Positions 32,793 through 43,728 of a DNA stretch of 64,000 nt are shown one piece after another (within the stretch, counting starts at the first letter, position 1; every line of letters starts with the position of its first letter). The DNA lies in contig NZ_KB894803.1 in assembly GCF_000374645.1 (NCBI RefSeq), forward strand, positions 164,365-228,364, in the 5' to 3' direction. The translations under genes were made by a program, and so were the position numbers. Origin of the DNA: Arhodomonas aquaeolei DSM 8974 (GTDB lineage: Bacteria > Pseudomonadota > Gammaproteobacteria > Nitrococcales > Nitrococcaceae). The notes under the pieces were generated by a model that worked only from the letters and a program-made list of their open reading frames with translations, did no database searches and was not told where the DNA came from.

Positions 32793-33776
32793 GTGAGACG
32801 GCACTGGGTCATCGCGCTGATGGTGAGTGTGCTCGTCTCCGCGGCGATCCCCCTGTGGCTCGGCGGCGGCAGCCAACTGCTCCATGCCCTGGCGCGGTTC
32901 CCGCTGTGGGGGCTGGTGCCGCTGCTCACCATGGTCGCGCTGGGCTGGCTGTGCAACGCTTTCCGGCTGCGTATCCTCGCCGGCGCCTTCGGCCTGCACC
33001 TGCCCGTCGCGGAGGCGTTCAGCAAGGTCCTGAGCATCGAGTTCGCCGGCACCGCCACGCCGGCCTACACCGGTGGACCGGCCACCAACGTCTATCTGTT
33101 CACCCGCCGCGGCCTGGGGGTGCCCGAGGCCAGTGCGCTGGTGGTGCTCGACCAGATCGCGGATCTCGCGTTCTTCGCCACCTTCCTGCCGCTGGCGGCG
33201 TTGTTCGTAATCGGCGACGTGGCCATGGGCTGGGTGATTACCGCTGGCATCGTCGCCCCTGTCGGCTTCGCGCTGCTGCTGTGGCTGCCCCGGCACTACC
33301 GGGTGCTGGCGCTGGCGCTGGGGCGGATCTTCCGCCGCGTGCCCATGCTGCACCGCTATCGCTGGCGGCTGGGGCGGGCGCTGCTGCGCTTCCGCGCGGC
33401 GGTGCGGCTGATGCTGGGGCTGGGCCGGATGCGGCTGGCGGCGCTGTACGGCTTCTGCACGCTGCACTGGCTGCTGCGCTACGCGCTGGTGCCGACGATC
33501 TTCATGCTGCTGGACAACCCGCTGCCCTGGGCGTGGCTGTTCATCACCCAGGCGCTGTCGCTGATGGTCGGCCACCTGAGCCTGCTGCCCGGCGGCTCCG
33601 TGGGCGTGGAGGTGGGCTTCGGGATGATGCTCTCGGCCTGGGTGGATGCCTCGGTGCTGGCGGTGGCGCTGCTGGTGTGGCGCTTCTGCACCTTCCACTG
33701 GTATCTCATCGCGGGCGCGCCGGCGTTCCTGCTCACCGTCGGCCGCGGGGTGCTCGGGCGCCGGATGGCCTACTGA
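32793..33776 (+). CDS. YbhN/UPF0104-like flippase-domain membrane protein
   Basis: 327 residues with about eight membrane helices. The motif order (EFAGTATPAYTGGPATNVYL, then LDQIADLAFFATF, and LLPGGSVGVEVGF near the C-terminus) is typical of the lysylphosphatidylglycerol-synthase transmembrane family. That family includes flippases and AglD/MprF-like membrane domains, and members probably move or modify lipids. No catalytic soluble domain is attached. Starts at ATG/GTG near 32793 in MRRHWVIALM. Confidence 0.82.
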   Translation: MRRHWVIALMVSVLVSAAIPLWLGGGSQLLHALARFPLWGLVPLLTMVALGWLCNAFRLRILAGAFGLHLPVAEAFSKVLSIEFAGTATPAYTGGPATNVYLFTRRGLGVPEASALVVLDQIADLAFFATFLPLAALFVIGDVAMGWVITAGIVAPVGFALLLWLPRHYRVLALALGRIFRRVPMLHRYRWRLGRALLRFRAAVRLMLGLGRMRLAALYGFCTLHWLLRYALVPTIFMLLDNPLPWAWLFITQALSLMVGHLSLLPGGSVGVEVGFGMMLSAWVDASVLAVALLVWRFCTFHWYLIAGAPAFLLTVGRGVLGRRMAY

Positions 33777-33790
33777 GCGCGGCGGCGGGT

Positions 33791-34507
33791 TCAGCCGCTG
33801 CGCTTGAGCAGGACGGTCTCGATGCCGTTCTCCTTGAGCCGCCGGCGCACGGTGTTCACGCGGTCGAGGTCGTTGAACGGCCCCACGCGCACCCGGTGCC
33901 AGAGCTCGCCGCCGGAGAGCTCCACGCGCTGGATGTTCGCCTCGATGCCGAGCAGTGCCAGCCGCGCCTTGAGCCGGTCCGCATCGTCGTGGCCGCGGAA
34001 CGATCCGGCCTGAAGCAGGTAGCGCCGGTTGCTGTCGGCGCTCTTGCTTGCAGTGCTCTCGCCCGTGTCCGCGCTGGCGGAGCGCTGCCGGGTCGTCTCG
34101 CCGGTGTCACCGGGCTCTGCCGTGCGGTCGGCGGCCTGCTGTTGCCGTTCCTGGTCACCGCCGGGTACCTCCACCTTCTGTTCGGGCAGCAGGCGGTAGA
34201 ACTCGAAGCGCGGCTTGTCCTGCTTCGCCGTGGTGTCGCCGCCGCCCTGCGGCGGCGTCCCGCTGTCACCGGTGATGTCCCGGCCGGCACCCTGCTGCTG
34301 CGGTGACGGCGGGGCCATGAGCTCGCTGAGCTGCTGCGGGCCGCCGCCGGTGTAGTGCCAGTGCACGAGCAGCGCCACCCCGAGCCCGATCCCGAGCCCG
34401 CCGACCCCCCAGAGCCAGCCCGGCAGCGAGCGCCCGGTGCTGCCCTTGCGGGAGGTGCTGCGGCGCTGCTGGCGGCCGCTTGCCTGTCCGGTCTTGCGGC
34501 GGGCCAT
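33791..34507 (-). CDS. SPOR-domain protein (FtsN-like)
   Basis: 238 residues: a basic cytoplasmic tail (1-30), one membrane helix (about 31-47), a long Gly/Gln/Ser linker, and a C-terminal SPOR domain (about 160-238; RYLLQAGSFRGHDDADRLKARLALLG). SPOR domains bind denuded glycan strands at the division septum. It lies 2 bp after argS, the same argS–SPOR order as Pseudomonas. It may be FtsN itself or a relative. Confidence 0.88.
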   Translation of the reverse strand: MARRKTGQASGRQQRRSTSRKGSTGRSLPGWLWGVGGLGIGLGVALLVHWHYTGGGPQQLSELMAPPSPQQQGAGRDITGDSGTPPQGGGDTTAKQDKPRFEFYRLLPEQKVEVPGGDQERQQQAADRTAEPGDTGETTRQRSASADTGESTASKSADSNRRYLLQAGSFRGHDDADRLKARLALLGIEANIQRVELSGGELWHRVRVGPFNDLDRVNTVRRRLKENGIETVLLKRSG

Positions 34508-34509
34508 GG

Positions 34510-36270
<1,761 letters not shown>

Positions 36271-36450
36271 AGGGTCCGGGTGGTATCCGTCTGCGGGGTG
36301 TCGAAGCGCCCTATTATCGCCTGTGTACCCGCTCATGCAAGGCAGCCGGGGCCCCGCCCGGGCAACGCCCGTCGGGGGCGGCGCGGGCGGGGGCGACGGC
36401 AGGCGCGCACGAGGCGTTCCCGGCTGCGTCTGCGCCCGCGCGCATTGCGG

Positions 36451-38646
36451 TTACAGCATGTCCGCCGGGTCGACGTCGATGCTCCAGCGCACCCGCCGCG
36501 CCTGCGGGAGGGCGGCGACGCCGGGCAGCCAGCGTTTCAGGCCGGCCTGGAGGTGGCGGCGGGAGGGCGCGCGCACGAGGAGCTGGGCGCGGACCCGCCC
36601 CGCCCGGCGCTCCATGGGCGCCGGTACCGGCCCGAGGAGCTCCAGTCGCGTGCCCTCCGGGCCGGCGGCGCGGGCGGCGTCGAGGAATTCCCGGGGTGCG
36701 GCCTCGTCGACGGCCTCGGCGCGGAGCAGGGCCATGGCCGTGTAGGGTGGCAGGCCGGCGGCCTCGCGTTCCAGCAGCGCGTCCTCGGCGAAGCGGCGGT
36801 AGCCGGCGTGGACGAGGAGCTGCAGCAGCGGGTGTTCCGGGTGGTGGGTCTGGATCGCGACCTCGCCGGGGCGCTCCGCCCGCCCGGCGCGTCCGGCCAC
36901 CTGGATGATGAGCTGTGCGAGCCGTTCCGGGGCGCGGAAGTCGGCGCTGAACAGGCCCTGGTCGGCATCCACCACCGCTACCAGGGTGACCGCCGGCAGG
37001 TGGTGCCCCTTGGCGAGCATCTGGGTGCCCAGGAGGATGCGTGCCTCGCCGCGCTGCGCCGCCGCCATCTGCCGCTCGAAGGCACCTTTGCGCCGGGTAC
37101 TGTCGCGGTCGATGCGGACCATGGCGGTGTCAGGGAAGGCGGCCTCTATGGCCTCGGCCAGGCGCTCGGTGCCCTGGCCCACGGGGCGCAGGTCGACGCT
37201 GCCGCAGTCCGGGCAGGCCCGTGGGACCGGGCGCTCGTGGTCGCAGTGATGGCAGTGCAGGCGGCGGTCGTGACGGTGGTAGGTCAGCCGTGCGTCGCAG
37301 CGCTCGCATTCCGAGACCCAGCCGCATTCGTGGCAGAGCAGCACCGGGGCGAAGCCGCGCCGGTTGAGAAACACCAGCACCTGCCCGTCGTCGTCCAGGT
37401 GGGCGCGCATCTGCTCGATCAGCGGCGCCGAGAGGCCGTCCCGCAGGGGGCGGCCGCGGACGTCCAGGAGCCGGAAGCGGGGCATGGCCGCGCCGCCGGC
37501 CCGCTGGGGCAGGCGCAGCTCCCGGTAACGGCCGAGGCGCATGTTGTGCAGGGTCTCCAGTGAGGGGGTCGCGCTGCCGAGGATCACGGTCAGCCCCAGG
37601 CGCTGGGCGCGGACCACGGCGAGGTCCCGGGCGGAGTAGCGGAAGCCGTCCTGCTGCTTGAGCGAGGCGTCATGCTCCTCGTCCACCAGGATGAGGCCGG
37701 GGCGGGCGAGGGGCGTGAACACCGCCGAGCGCGTGCCGATGATCACGTCCGCCACGCCGTCCCGGGCGGCGAGCCAGCCGTCCAGGCGCTCGCCGGCGGC
37801 GAGGCCGGAGTGGAGCACGGCGATGCGGGCGGCGAGCCGGCGGGCGAAGCGGTCGACGAGCTGCGGGGTCAGGCCGATCTCGGGGACGATCACCAGGGCC
37901 TGGCGCCCCGCGGCGAGCACCGCCTCGATGGCGTGGAGGTAGACCTCGGTCTTGCCGCTGCCGGTCACGCCCTCGACCACCAGCGGGGCGAAGCCCTCGG
38001 CGCCGCGAACGGCGTCCACCGCGTCGCGCTGGGCGTTGTTGAGCGTCGGGCGGTCGCCGCCGTCGTCGTGGCCCTCGATGAGCCCGGGGGTGTCCACCTG
38101 TTCGGCCCGGGCGAGGCCGCGCTCGACCAGCCGCTGGAGGCCGCCGCGCCAGTCACCCTCCGCCTCGGGGAAGTGGGCGGCGGCGAGGCTGCCGAGGGAC
38201 TGCAGGCGCGCGAGCAGCGCCGCCTGCCGCGGGGCGCGGGCGGCGAGGGTGTCCGGCGGCGTGTCGCGCCCGGTGTCGGTGAGTCGCCAGACGGTCTCGC
38301 GGGTGTACTGTGCCGGGTATCCGTGGCGCAGGCGCACGGGCAGCGCGCTCGTCAGTGCCTCGCCCACCGGGTGGTGGTAGTAGCCGGCCGCCCAGAGCGT
38401 GAGATCGAGCAGCTCCCCGGGCAGCACCGCGGTGTCGTCGAGGAGCTCGCCGAGCGGGCGCAGGCGCCGCGTGGGGAGCTCGCTGTGCGTGGCCGTGGCG
38501 ACGACCACGCCGATCACCTGGCGGCGGCCGAGGGGCACGCGCACCCGCGCCCCCGGCTCCGGCACGGCGGCGGTGATGCGGTAGTCCAGCGGCTCCGGCA
38601 GCGGGCCGGGCACGGCGACGCGGGCGATCTGCGGCGGTTCGGGCAT
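36451..38646 (-). CDS. priA: Primosomal protein N' (replication-restart helicase)
   Basis: A 731-residue DExH helicase that reloads the replisome on stalled forks. Order: N-terminal 3'-DNA-binding domain (RVRVPLGRRQVIGVVV), Walker A GVTGSGKTEVYLH, Walker B LVDEEHDASLK, and a zinc insertion with paired Cys (CHECGWVSECERCD, CHHCDHE, CPDCGS). Helicase motifs V/VI follow (QMLAKGHHLPAVTLV, QVAGRAGRA). Its promoter region faces an AT-rich stretch with a perfect DnaA box. Confidence 0.97.
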   Translation of the reverse strand: MPEPPQIARVAVPGPLPEPLDYRITAAVPEPGARVRVPLGRRQVIGVVVATATHSELPTRRLRPLGELLDDTAVLPGELLDLTLWAAGYYHHPVGEALTSALPVRLRHGYPAQYTRETVWRLTDTGRDTPPDTLAARAPRQAALLARLQSLGSLAAAHFPEAEGDWRGGLQRLVERGLARAEQVDTPGLIEGHDDGGDRPTLNNAQRDAVDAVRGAEGFAPLVVEGVTGSGKTEVYLHAIEAVLAAGRQALVIVPEIGLTPQLVDRFARRLAARIAVLHSGLAAGERLDGWLAARDGVADVIIGTRSAVFTPLARPGLILVDEEHDASLKQQDGFRYSARDLAVVRAQRLGLTVILGSATPSLETLHNMRLGRYRELRLPQRAGGAAMPRFRLLDVRGRPLRDGLSAPLIEQMRAHLDDDGQVLVFLNRRGFAPVLLCHECGWVSECERCDARLTYHRHDRRLHCHHCDHERPVPRACPDCGSVDLRPVGQGTERLAEAIEAAFPDTAMVRIDRDSTRRKGAFERQMAAAQRGEARILLGTQMLAKGHHLPAVTLVAVVDADQGLFSADFRAPERLAQLIIQVAGRAGRAERPGEVAIQTHHPEHPLLQLLVHAGYRRFAEDALLEREAAGLPPYTAMALLRAEAVDEAAPREFLDAARAAGPEGTRLELLGPVPAPMERRAGRVRAQLLVRAPSRRHLQAGLKRWLPGVAALPQARRVRWSIDVDPADML

Positions 38647-38914
38647 GCGTCTCGGGCGGCGTTCGTTTGCCGCCCAGTGTAACCGGCGACCGGGCGGTTG
38701 CGGCGGCGGGTTTTCCCCACATGCTGTGGATAACTGTGTGGAAGAATTCTGGGAATATCCCCTAAGTGCCTGTCGGGCAAGCGGGTTAGCGAATATGCCG
38801 AAAATTTAACCGCTATAAAATTGCTTTTTAAAACAGAAGGTTATTATATTGCCCCCCAGCTATCGACGATACCGGCCCGACCTGCAGTCTGGTTGCCGGC
38901 AGGGGACGAACACG
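38647..38914. promoter_or_regulatory. AT-rich divergent region with DnaA boxes
   Basis: Contains a perfect DnaA box (TTATCCACA on the minus strand, 38725-38733), a one-mismatch box (TTATCCACC, 38916-38924 at its right edge), a further near-match TTTTCCCCACA at 38711-38721, and an AT-rich stretch (about 38790-38845) that stands out against the GC-rich surroundings. It lies between priA and the DnaJ-related gene. Confidence 0.5.
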
Positions 38915-39508
38915 GTGGATAACTGCGAGACGGCGCCGCCCGCCGGTGCCTGGGATCACCACCTCGGGCGGATCGAGGCGATGCTGCGCGAGGCGCCGGA
39001 GGGGCTCGCGGAGTTCGAGCTGATCCGCGGGCTACAGGCCAGGGATGATGTCCCGGAGATCGCGCCGGGCTGCCTGGCGCGACCGCTGGCGATGTATCGG
39101 ACCCACTTCCTGCTCTTCCACACCCTCTACCGCCTGGGCGAGCGTCTGGCCGTGCACGGCGAGGACGTGCAGGTGGACTGCCTGTGCATCCGCATCCTGC
39201 CGCGGACGACGGCGTCAGCGCTGGGGGCGCCGGACGGCGTGCGCGCGTTCTACACGGACATGGGCAACCTCGACGGGATCACCGAGGCGGAGGTGGAACG
39301 GCTGCTCGGCTCGTTCTGGCAGCGTCTGGCGCGGGACGACGGCCGCGCGGACGCACTGGCGGAGCTGGGGCTGTCGGACCCGGTGGACGACGCGGCGATC
39401 CGCGCCGCCTACCGGCGGCTGGCGATGCGCCACCACCCGGACCGCGGCGGCGACGGCGGGCGGCTGCGCGAGATCAACCGCGCGATGCGCACGCTCGGGC
39501 TGCAGTGA
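38915..39508 (+). CDS. DnaJ-related protein with C-terminal J-domain
   Basis: 197 residues from a GTG start behind AGGGGAC (a TTG at 38849 would be longer). The N-terminal part matches the DnaJ-related family (FELIRGLQ... HFLLFHTLYRLGERL). The C-terminal ~55 residues are a J-domain with the catalytic HPD (LAMRHHPDRGGD). It should stimulate an Hsp70 ATPase; its client is unknown. One of the DnaA-like boxes overlaps its start. Confidence 0.85.
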   Translation: MDNCETAPPAGAWDHHLGRIEAMLREAPEGLAEFELIRGLQARDDVPEIAPGCLARPLAMYRTHFLLFHTLYRLGERLAVHGEDVQVDCLCIRILPRTTASALGAPDGVRAFYTDMGNLDGITEAEVERLLGSFWQRLARDDGRADALAELGLSDPVDDAAIRAAYRRLAMRHHPDRGGDGGRLREINRAMRTLGLQ

Positions 39509-39514
39509 TCCGAC

Positions 39515-40129
39515 TCAGGCCCCGCCGCTGCCCTCGCAGCCGCCGCCGACCTGCCACACCGCCGCCGCCTCGCGCTTGATCGCCTCGCCGTCGACGTCCG
39601 GGAACGCCGCGCCGAGGATCCGCGCGAGCGCGTCCAGGGCCTGGGGCTCCGGGCGGGGACAGCTCTTGCGCGTGTACAGAGCCGCGTTGGCCGTGGCATC
39701 GCGCCAGCGCTCCGCCTCCGCGGAGACCGGGCACTGCCCGCGGGGGAAGTCCTCGAGCAGGAGCTGCTGCTCGATGCGTTCCGCCTCCAGCTCCTGGCGC
39801 AGCACCTCGTGGCGCAGGGCCTCGGTACGCGTCTCCAGCCCCGGGGGCGGCTGCTGGCGCAGGCGGCGGCGCAGTGCGCGCATGGGCTCGATGACCTCGC
39901 GGTGCCACTCCGTCGCGCGGCGCACGGTGGTCTCCAGCTGGGTCGCGCCCATACGGCCGTAGCCGTGGGCGCCGGTCCAGATCGCCCCGAGCAGGGTGGA
40001 GATGCTCAGCCCGTAGCGCGCCTGCACGGCGAGGCAGGTGTCCTTGATGCCCTGCATGCCGTAGACGCGCACGGCGAAGTCCCAGAGCGCGGCCGCCTCG
40101 TCGGCGACGGACGCCGGCTGATCGTTCAT
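39515..40129 (-). CDS. TIGR02444/DUF2390 family protein
   Basis: A 204-residue soluble, helical protein. The N-terminus (LWDFAVRVYGMQGIKDTCLAVQ and DVNLLL-like YGLSISTLLGAIW) is the hallmark of a small proteobacterial family of unknown function, TIGR02444. The rest is charged and helical. The ATG at 40129 is 7 bp after the stop of the Gly-rich gene at 40137; they form an operon. It ends close to the convergent DnaJ-related gene. Confidence 0.78.
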   Translation of the reverse strand: MNDQPASVADEAAALWDFAVRVYGMQGIKDTCLAVQARYGLSISTLLGAIWTGAHGYGRMGATQLETTVRRATEWHREVIEPMRALRRRLRQQPPPGLETRTEALRHEVLRQELEAERIEQQLLLEDFPRGQCPVSAEAERWRDATANAALYTRKSCPRPEPQALDALARILGAAFPDVDGEAIKREAAAVWQVGGGCEGSGGA

Positions 40130-40136
40130 GCCCGCC

Positions 40137-40547
40137 TCAGCGCAGCTGGAAGCCGCCGCCCTGGCCGCCTCCGCCGCCGGGCATGCCGCCACCGCCCTGG
40201 CCGCCCATCTGGTCGGGGGTGACGATGCGGGAGGCGGACTCGCGCTGCATCTCCTTGAGCTCATCCATGGTCTGCTCAAGGGCCTGCTGCGCGGCCTCCG
40301 GGAAGGCCTCCATGGCGCCGTCGAGGCTGTCCGCATCCAGCTCGAAGGACAGCGGCAGCGCGCCCGCGGGGGTCATCACCTGGGTCTGGCCGAGGTAGAG
40401 CACGTCGCGGTCGGGGTCGTCGCTGCCGTCGCTGCGCACGGGGGTGAGGCGCTGGATGGTGCCGATGCGCCGATCGGTGAAGACCTCCTCACGGAAGAGC
40501 CCGTTCGGGTCCATCTTCATCTCGGAGAGACCGGATTCGTCTGCCAT
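40137..40547 (-). CDS. Small protein with Gly/Gln-rich tail, cytoplasmic
   Basis: 136 residues. An N-terminal beta-rich domain (LFREEVFTDRRIGTIQRLTPV...YLGQTQVMTPAGALPLSFEL) is followed by a helix (FPEAAQQALEQTMDELKEMQRES) and a Gly-rich disordered tail. Similar uncharacterised proteins occur in related gammaproteobacteria, but I know no function. Start at MADESGL (40547). Confidence 0.75.
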   Translation of the reverse strand: MADESGLSEMKMDPNGLFREEVFTDRRIGTIQRLTPVRSDGSDDPDRDVLYLGQTQVMTPAGALPLSFELDADSLDGAMEAFPEAAQQALEQTMDELKEMQRESASRIVTPDQMGGQGGGGMPGGGGGQGGGFQLR

Positions 40548-40660
40548 TTCGATTCCTCTACGGGTTGTGCGTTCCAACGGACGCTAGCCTACCAGAGGCG
40601 GTGTTGGTGGTGCGTCCCTCCCGGGTATGAGGGCGATCGTGTCGGGGTCAAGGTGGCCGC

Positions 40661-40684
40661 CGCCCGCGGCGGGTGCCGCGGGCG
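40661..40684 (-). terminator. GC hairpin after fghA
   Basis: A perfect 10-bp stem (40661-40670 with 40675-40684) with a 4-nt loop, 13 bp beyond the fghA stop. No T-run. Confidence 0.45.
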
Positions 40685-40696
40685 GGGTCGAACGCC

Positions 40697-41557
40697 TCAG
40701 CCGGGGCAGCCGAGGGCGTCGGCGTGGTGGCGGAGATGGTCGTCGATGAAGCTGGCGATAAAGAAGTAGCTGTGGTCGTACCCCGGGCGGCGGCGCAGGG
40801 TCAGGGGGTGCCCGGCCGCCGCGCAGGCGCTCTCCAGGGCCTCGGGATGGAGCTGTTCGGCGAGGAAGCCGTCGGCCTCGCCCTGGTCTACCAGCAGCGG
40901 CAGGCGCTCGGAGGCGGTGGCGACGAGGTGGCTGGCGTCGTAGGCCGCCCATTCCGTCTCGTCGTCGCCGAGATAGCGGGAGAACGCCTTGTGCCCCCAT
41001 GGCACGGCGACGGGATTGCAGATCGGTGCGAACGCGGAGACCGAGCGGTAGCGGCCCGGGTTGCGCAGGGCGCAGACCAGCGCCCCGTGCCCGCCCATGG
41101 AGTGGCCGCTGATCGCGCGTCGGTCGGTGACCGGCAGCTCGGCCTCCACCAGCGCCGGCAGCTCCTCGACGACGTAGTCGTACATCCGGTAGTGGGCGTC
41201 CCACGGTGCGCGGGTCGCGTTGACGTAGAAACCCGCACCGGAGCCGAAGTCGTACTCGTCGTGTTCGCCGGGCAGATCGGTACCCCGCGGGCTGGTGTCG
41301 GGGCAGATGATGGCCATGCCCAGCTCGGCGGCGAGGCGCTGGGCGCCCGCCTTCTGCATGAAGTTCTCGTCGGTGCAGGTCAGCCCCGAGAGCCAGTAGA
41401 GCACCGGCACCGGCTGGCGCTCGGCCTGCGGCGGCAGGTAGACGCCGAAGATCATCTGGCAGTCGAGGCTGCGTGCGTGGTGGCGGTAGCGCAGCACGCG
41501 GCCGTCGAAGCAGCGGTTCTCGGCGACGGTTTCCAGTGTCGGCTGTTCCGGCATCAT
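40697..41557 (-). CDS. fghA: S-formylglutathione hydrolase
   Basis: A 286-residue alpha/beta-hydrolase (esterase D family) releasing formate and glutathione. Motifs: LSGLTCTDENFMQKAGAQRLA, nucleophile GHSMGGHGAL, and the late His in YDHSYFFIASF. Two adjacent ATGs (41557 and 41554) follow GGAGGGG; the second has better spacing. It is downstream of frmA in the same operon; together they oxidise formaldehyde to formate. Confidence 0.95.
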   Translation of the reverse strand: MMPEQPTLETVAENRCFDGRVLRYRHHARSLDCQMIFGVYLPPQAERQPVPVLYWLSGLTCTDENFMQKAGAQRLAAELGMAIICPDTSPRGTDLPGEHDEYDFGSGAGFYVNATRAPWDAHYRMYDYVVEELPALVEAELPVTDRRAISGHSMGGHGALVCALRNPGRYRSVSAFAPICNPVAVPWGHKAFSRYLGDDETEWAAYDASHLVATASERLPLLVDQGEADGFLAEQLHPEALESACAAAGHPLTLRRRPGYDHSYFFIASFIDDHLRHHADALGCPG

Positions 41558-41567
41558 CCCCTCCGCT

Positions 41568-42731
<1,164 letters not shown>

Positions 42732-42758
42732 TTAGGAAGCCCCGAATACACGATAAAG

Positions 42759-42784
42759 TGCAAAAGTATCATTAGTCTTTTGCA
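42759..42784. promoter_or_regulatory. Perfect palindrome between frmA and LysR gene
   Basis: TGCAAAAG-N10-CTTTTGCA, ending 11 bp before the LysR start and 82 bp before frmA. The T-N11-A-type symmetry and position suggest a LysR operator. Confidence 0.7.
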
Positions 42785-42795
42785 GAATTGCATCA

Positions 42796-43728
42796 ATGAG
42801 TCGATGGGATGATGTCGAGGCCTTCGTGGCCGTGGTCGAGGAGGGCGGTTTCTCCGCCGGTGCCCGGGCGCTGGGGACCTCGCCCTCGTTCGCCAGCCGG
42901 GCGATCCAGCGCCTGGAGCGGCGCCTCGCCGTACAGCTGCTCCACCGCACCACCCGCCAGCTGCGCCTGACCGACAGCGGCCGGCGCTACTTCGAGGAAT
43001 GCCGCTCGCTGGTGACCGCGCTGGACGCGGCGGAGCGCTCGGTGCAGGCCATGGAGGCCGCCCCCCGGGGGCTGATCCGAATGAGCTGCGCCACCTACTT
43101 CGGTGAGCACTACCTCGCCCCGGCGGTGAACGACTTCATGCTCCAGTACCCGGAGATCAGCGTGGAGCTGGAGCTGACCAACCGCGTGGTCGACCTGGTG
43201 CAGGAGGGCTTCGACCTCGCCGTGCGCCTCGGCAGCCTCAAGGATTCCAGCCTCGTGGCCCGCCGCCTCGCCCCGCGGCGGCTGCACGTGTGTGCCTCGC
43301 CGGGGTATCTCGCGCGCCACGGCCACCCCGCGTCGCCGGAGGCGCTGGCCCGCCATCAGTGCCTGGTGGGCTCCACCGATTACTGGACCTTCTCCATCAA
43401 CGGCCGCCGGGAGGATCGCCGTGTCCGTGGCCGGCTGCGCTGCAACAACGGCCTGGCGCTGCTGGATGCCGCCCTCAAGGGCCTGGGGATCGCCCAGCTC
43501 CCCGCCCACTATGTGGCCGGCCCGCTGGCCCGCGGCGAGCTGGTGGAGGTCCTGCCGGACTACCGGTTCACCGACGCCGGCGTGTACGCGGTGTATCCGT
43601 GGAGCCGCTACCCGGCGCCCAAGGTCCGGGCGATGGTCGATTTCCTGCTGGCGCATTTCCAGACCCCGGCATCGGCAGAGCGTGCCGGATCCGATGCAAG
43701 TGCCGCTAGCGCAGATGCGGGGCGATGA
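42796..43728 (+). CDS. LysR-family transcriptional regulator
   Basis: 310 residues. N-terminal winged HTH (FVAVVEEGGFSAGARALGTSPSFASRAIQRLERRL), then a periplasmic-binding-like effector domain from about residue 90. It is divergent from frmA-fghA with a perfect palindrome between them, so it probably controls the formaldehyde operon, itself, or both. The co-inducer is unknown. Its last 23 bp overlap the convergent AcoR-like gene. Confidence 0.92.
   Translation: MSRWDDVEAFVAVVEEGGFSAGARALGTSPSFASRAIQRLERRLAVQLLHRTTRQLRLTDSGRRYFEECRSLVTALDAAERSVQAMEAAPRGLIRMSCATYFGEHYLAPAVNDFMLQYPEISVELELTNRVVDLVQEGFDLAVRLGSLKDSSLVARRLAPRRLHVCASPGYLARHGHPASPEALARHQCLVGSTDYWTFSINGRREDRRVRGRLRCNNGLALLDAALKGLGIAQLPAHYVAGPLARGELVEVLPDYRFTDAGVYAVYPWSRYPAPKVRAMVDFLLAHFQTPASAERAGSDASAASADAGR

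Noticed and set aside
38647..38914. Chromosomal origin of replication
   Set aside because: DnaA boxes and AT-richness are present, but there are too few boxes and no dnaA, dnaN, rpmH or gidA neighbours.
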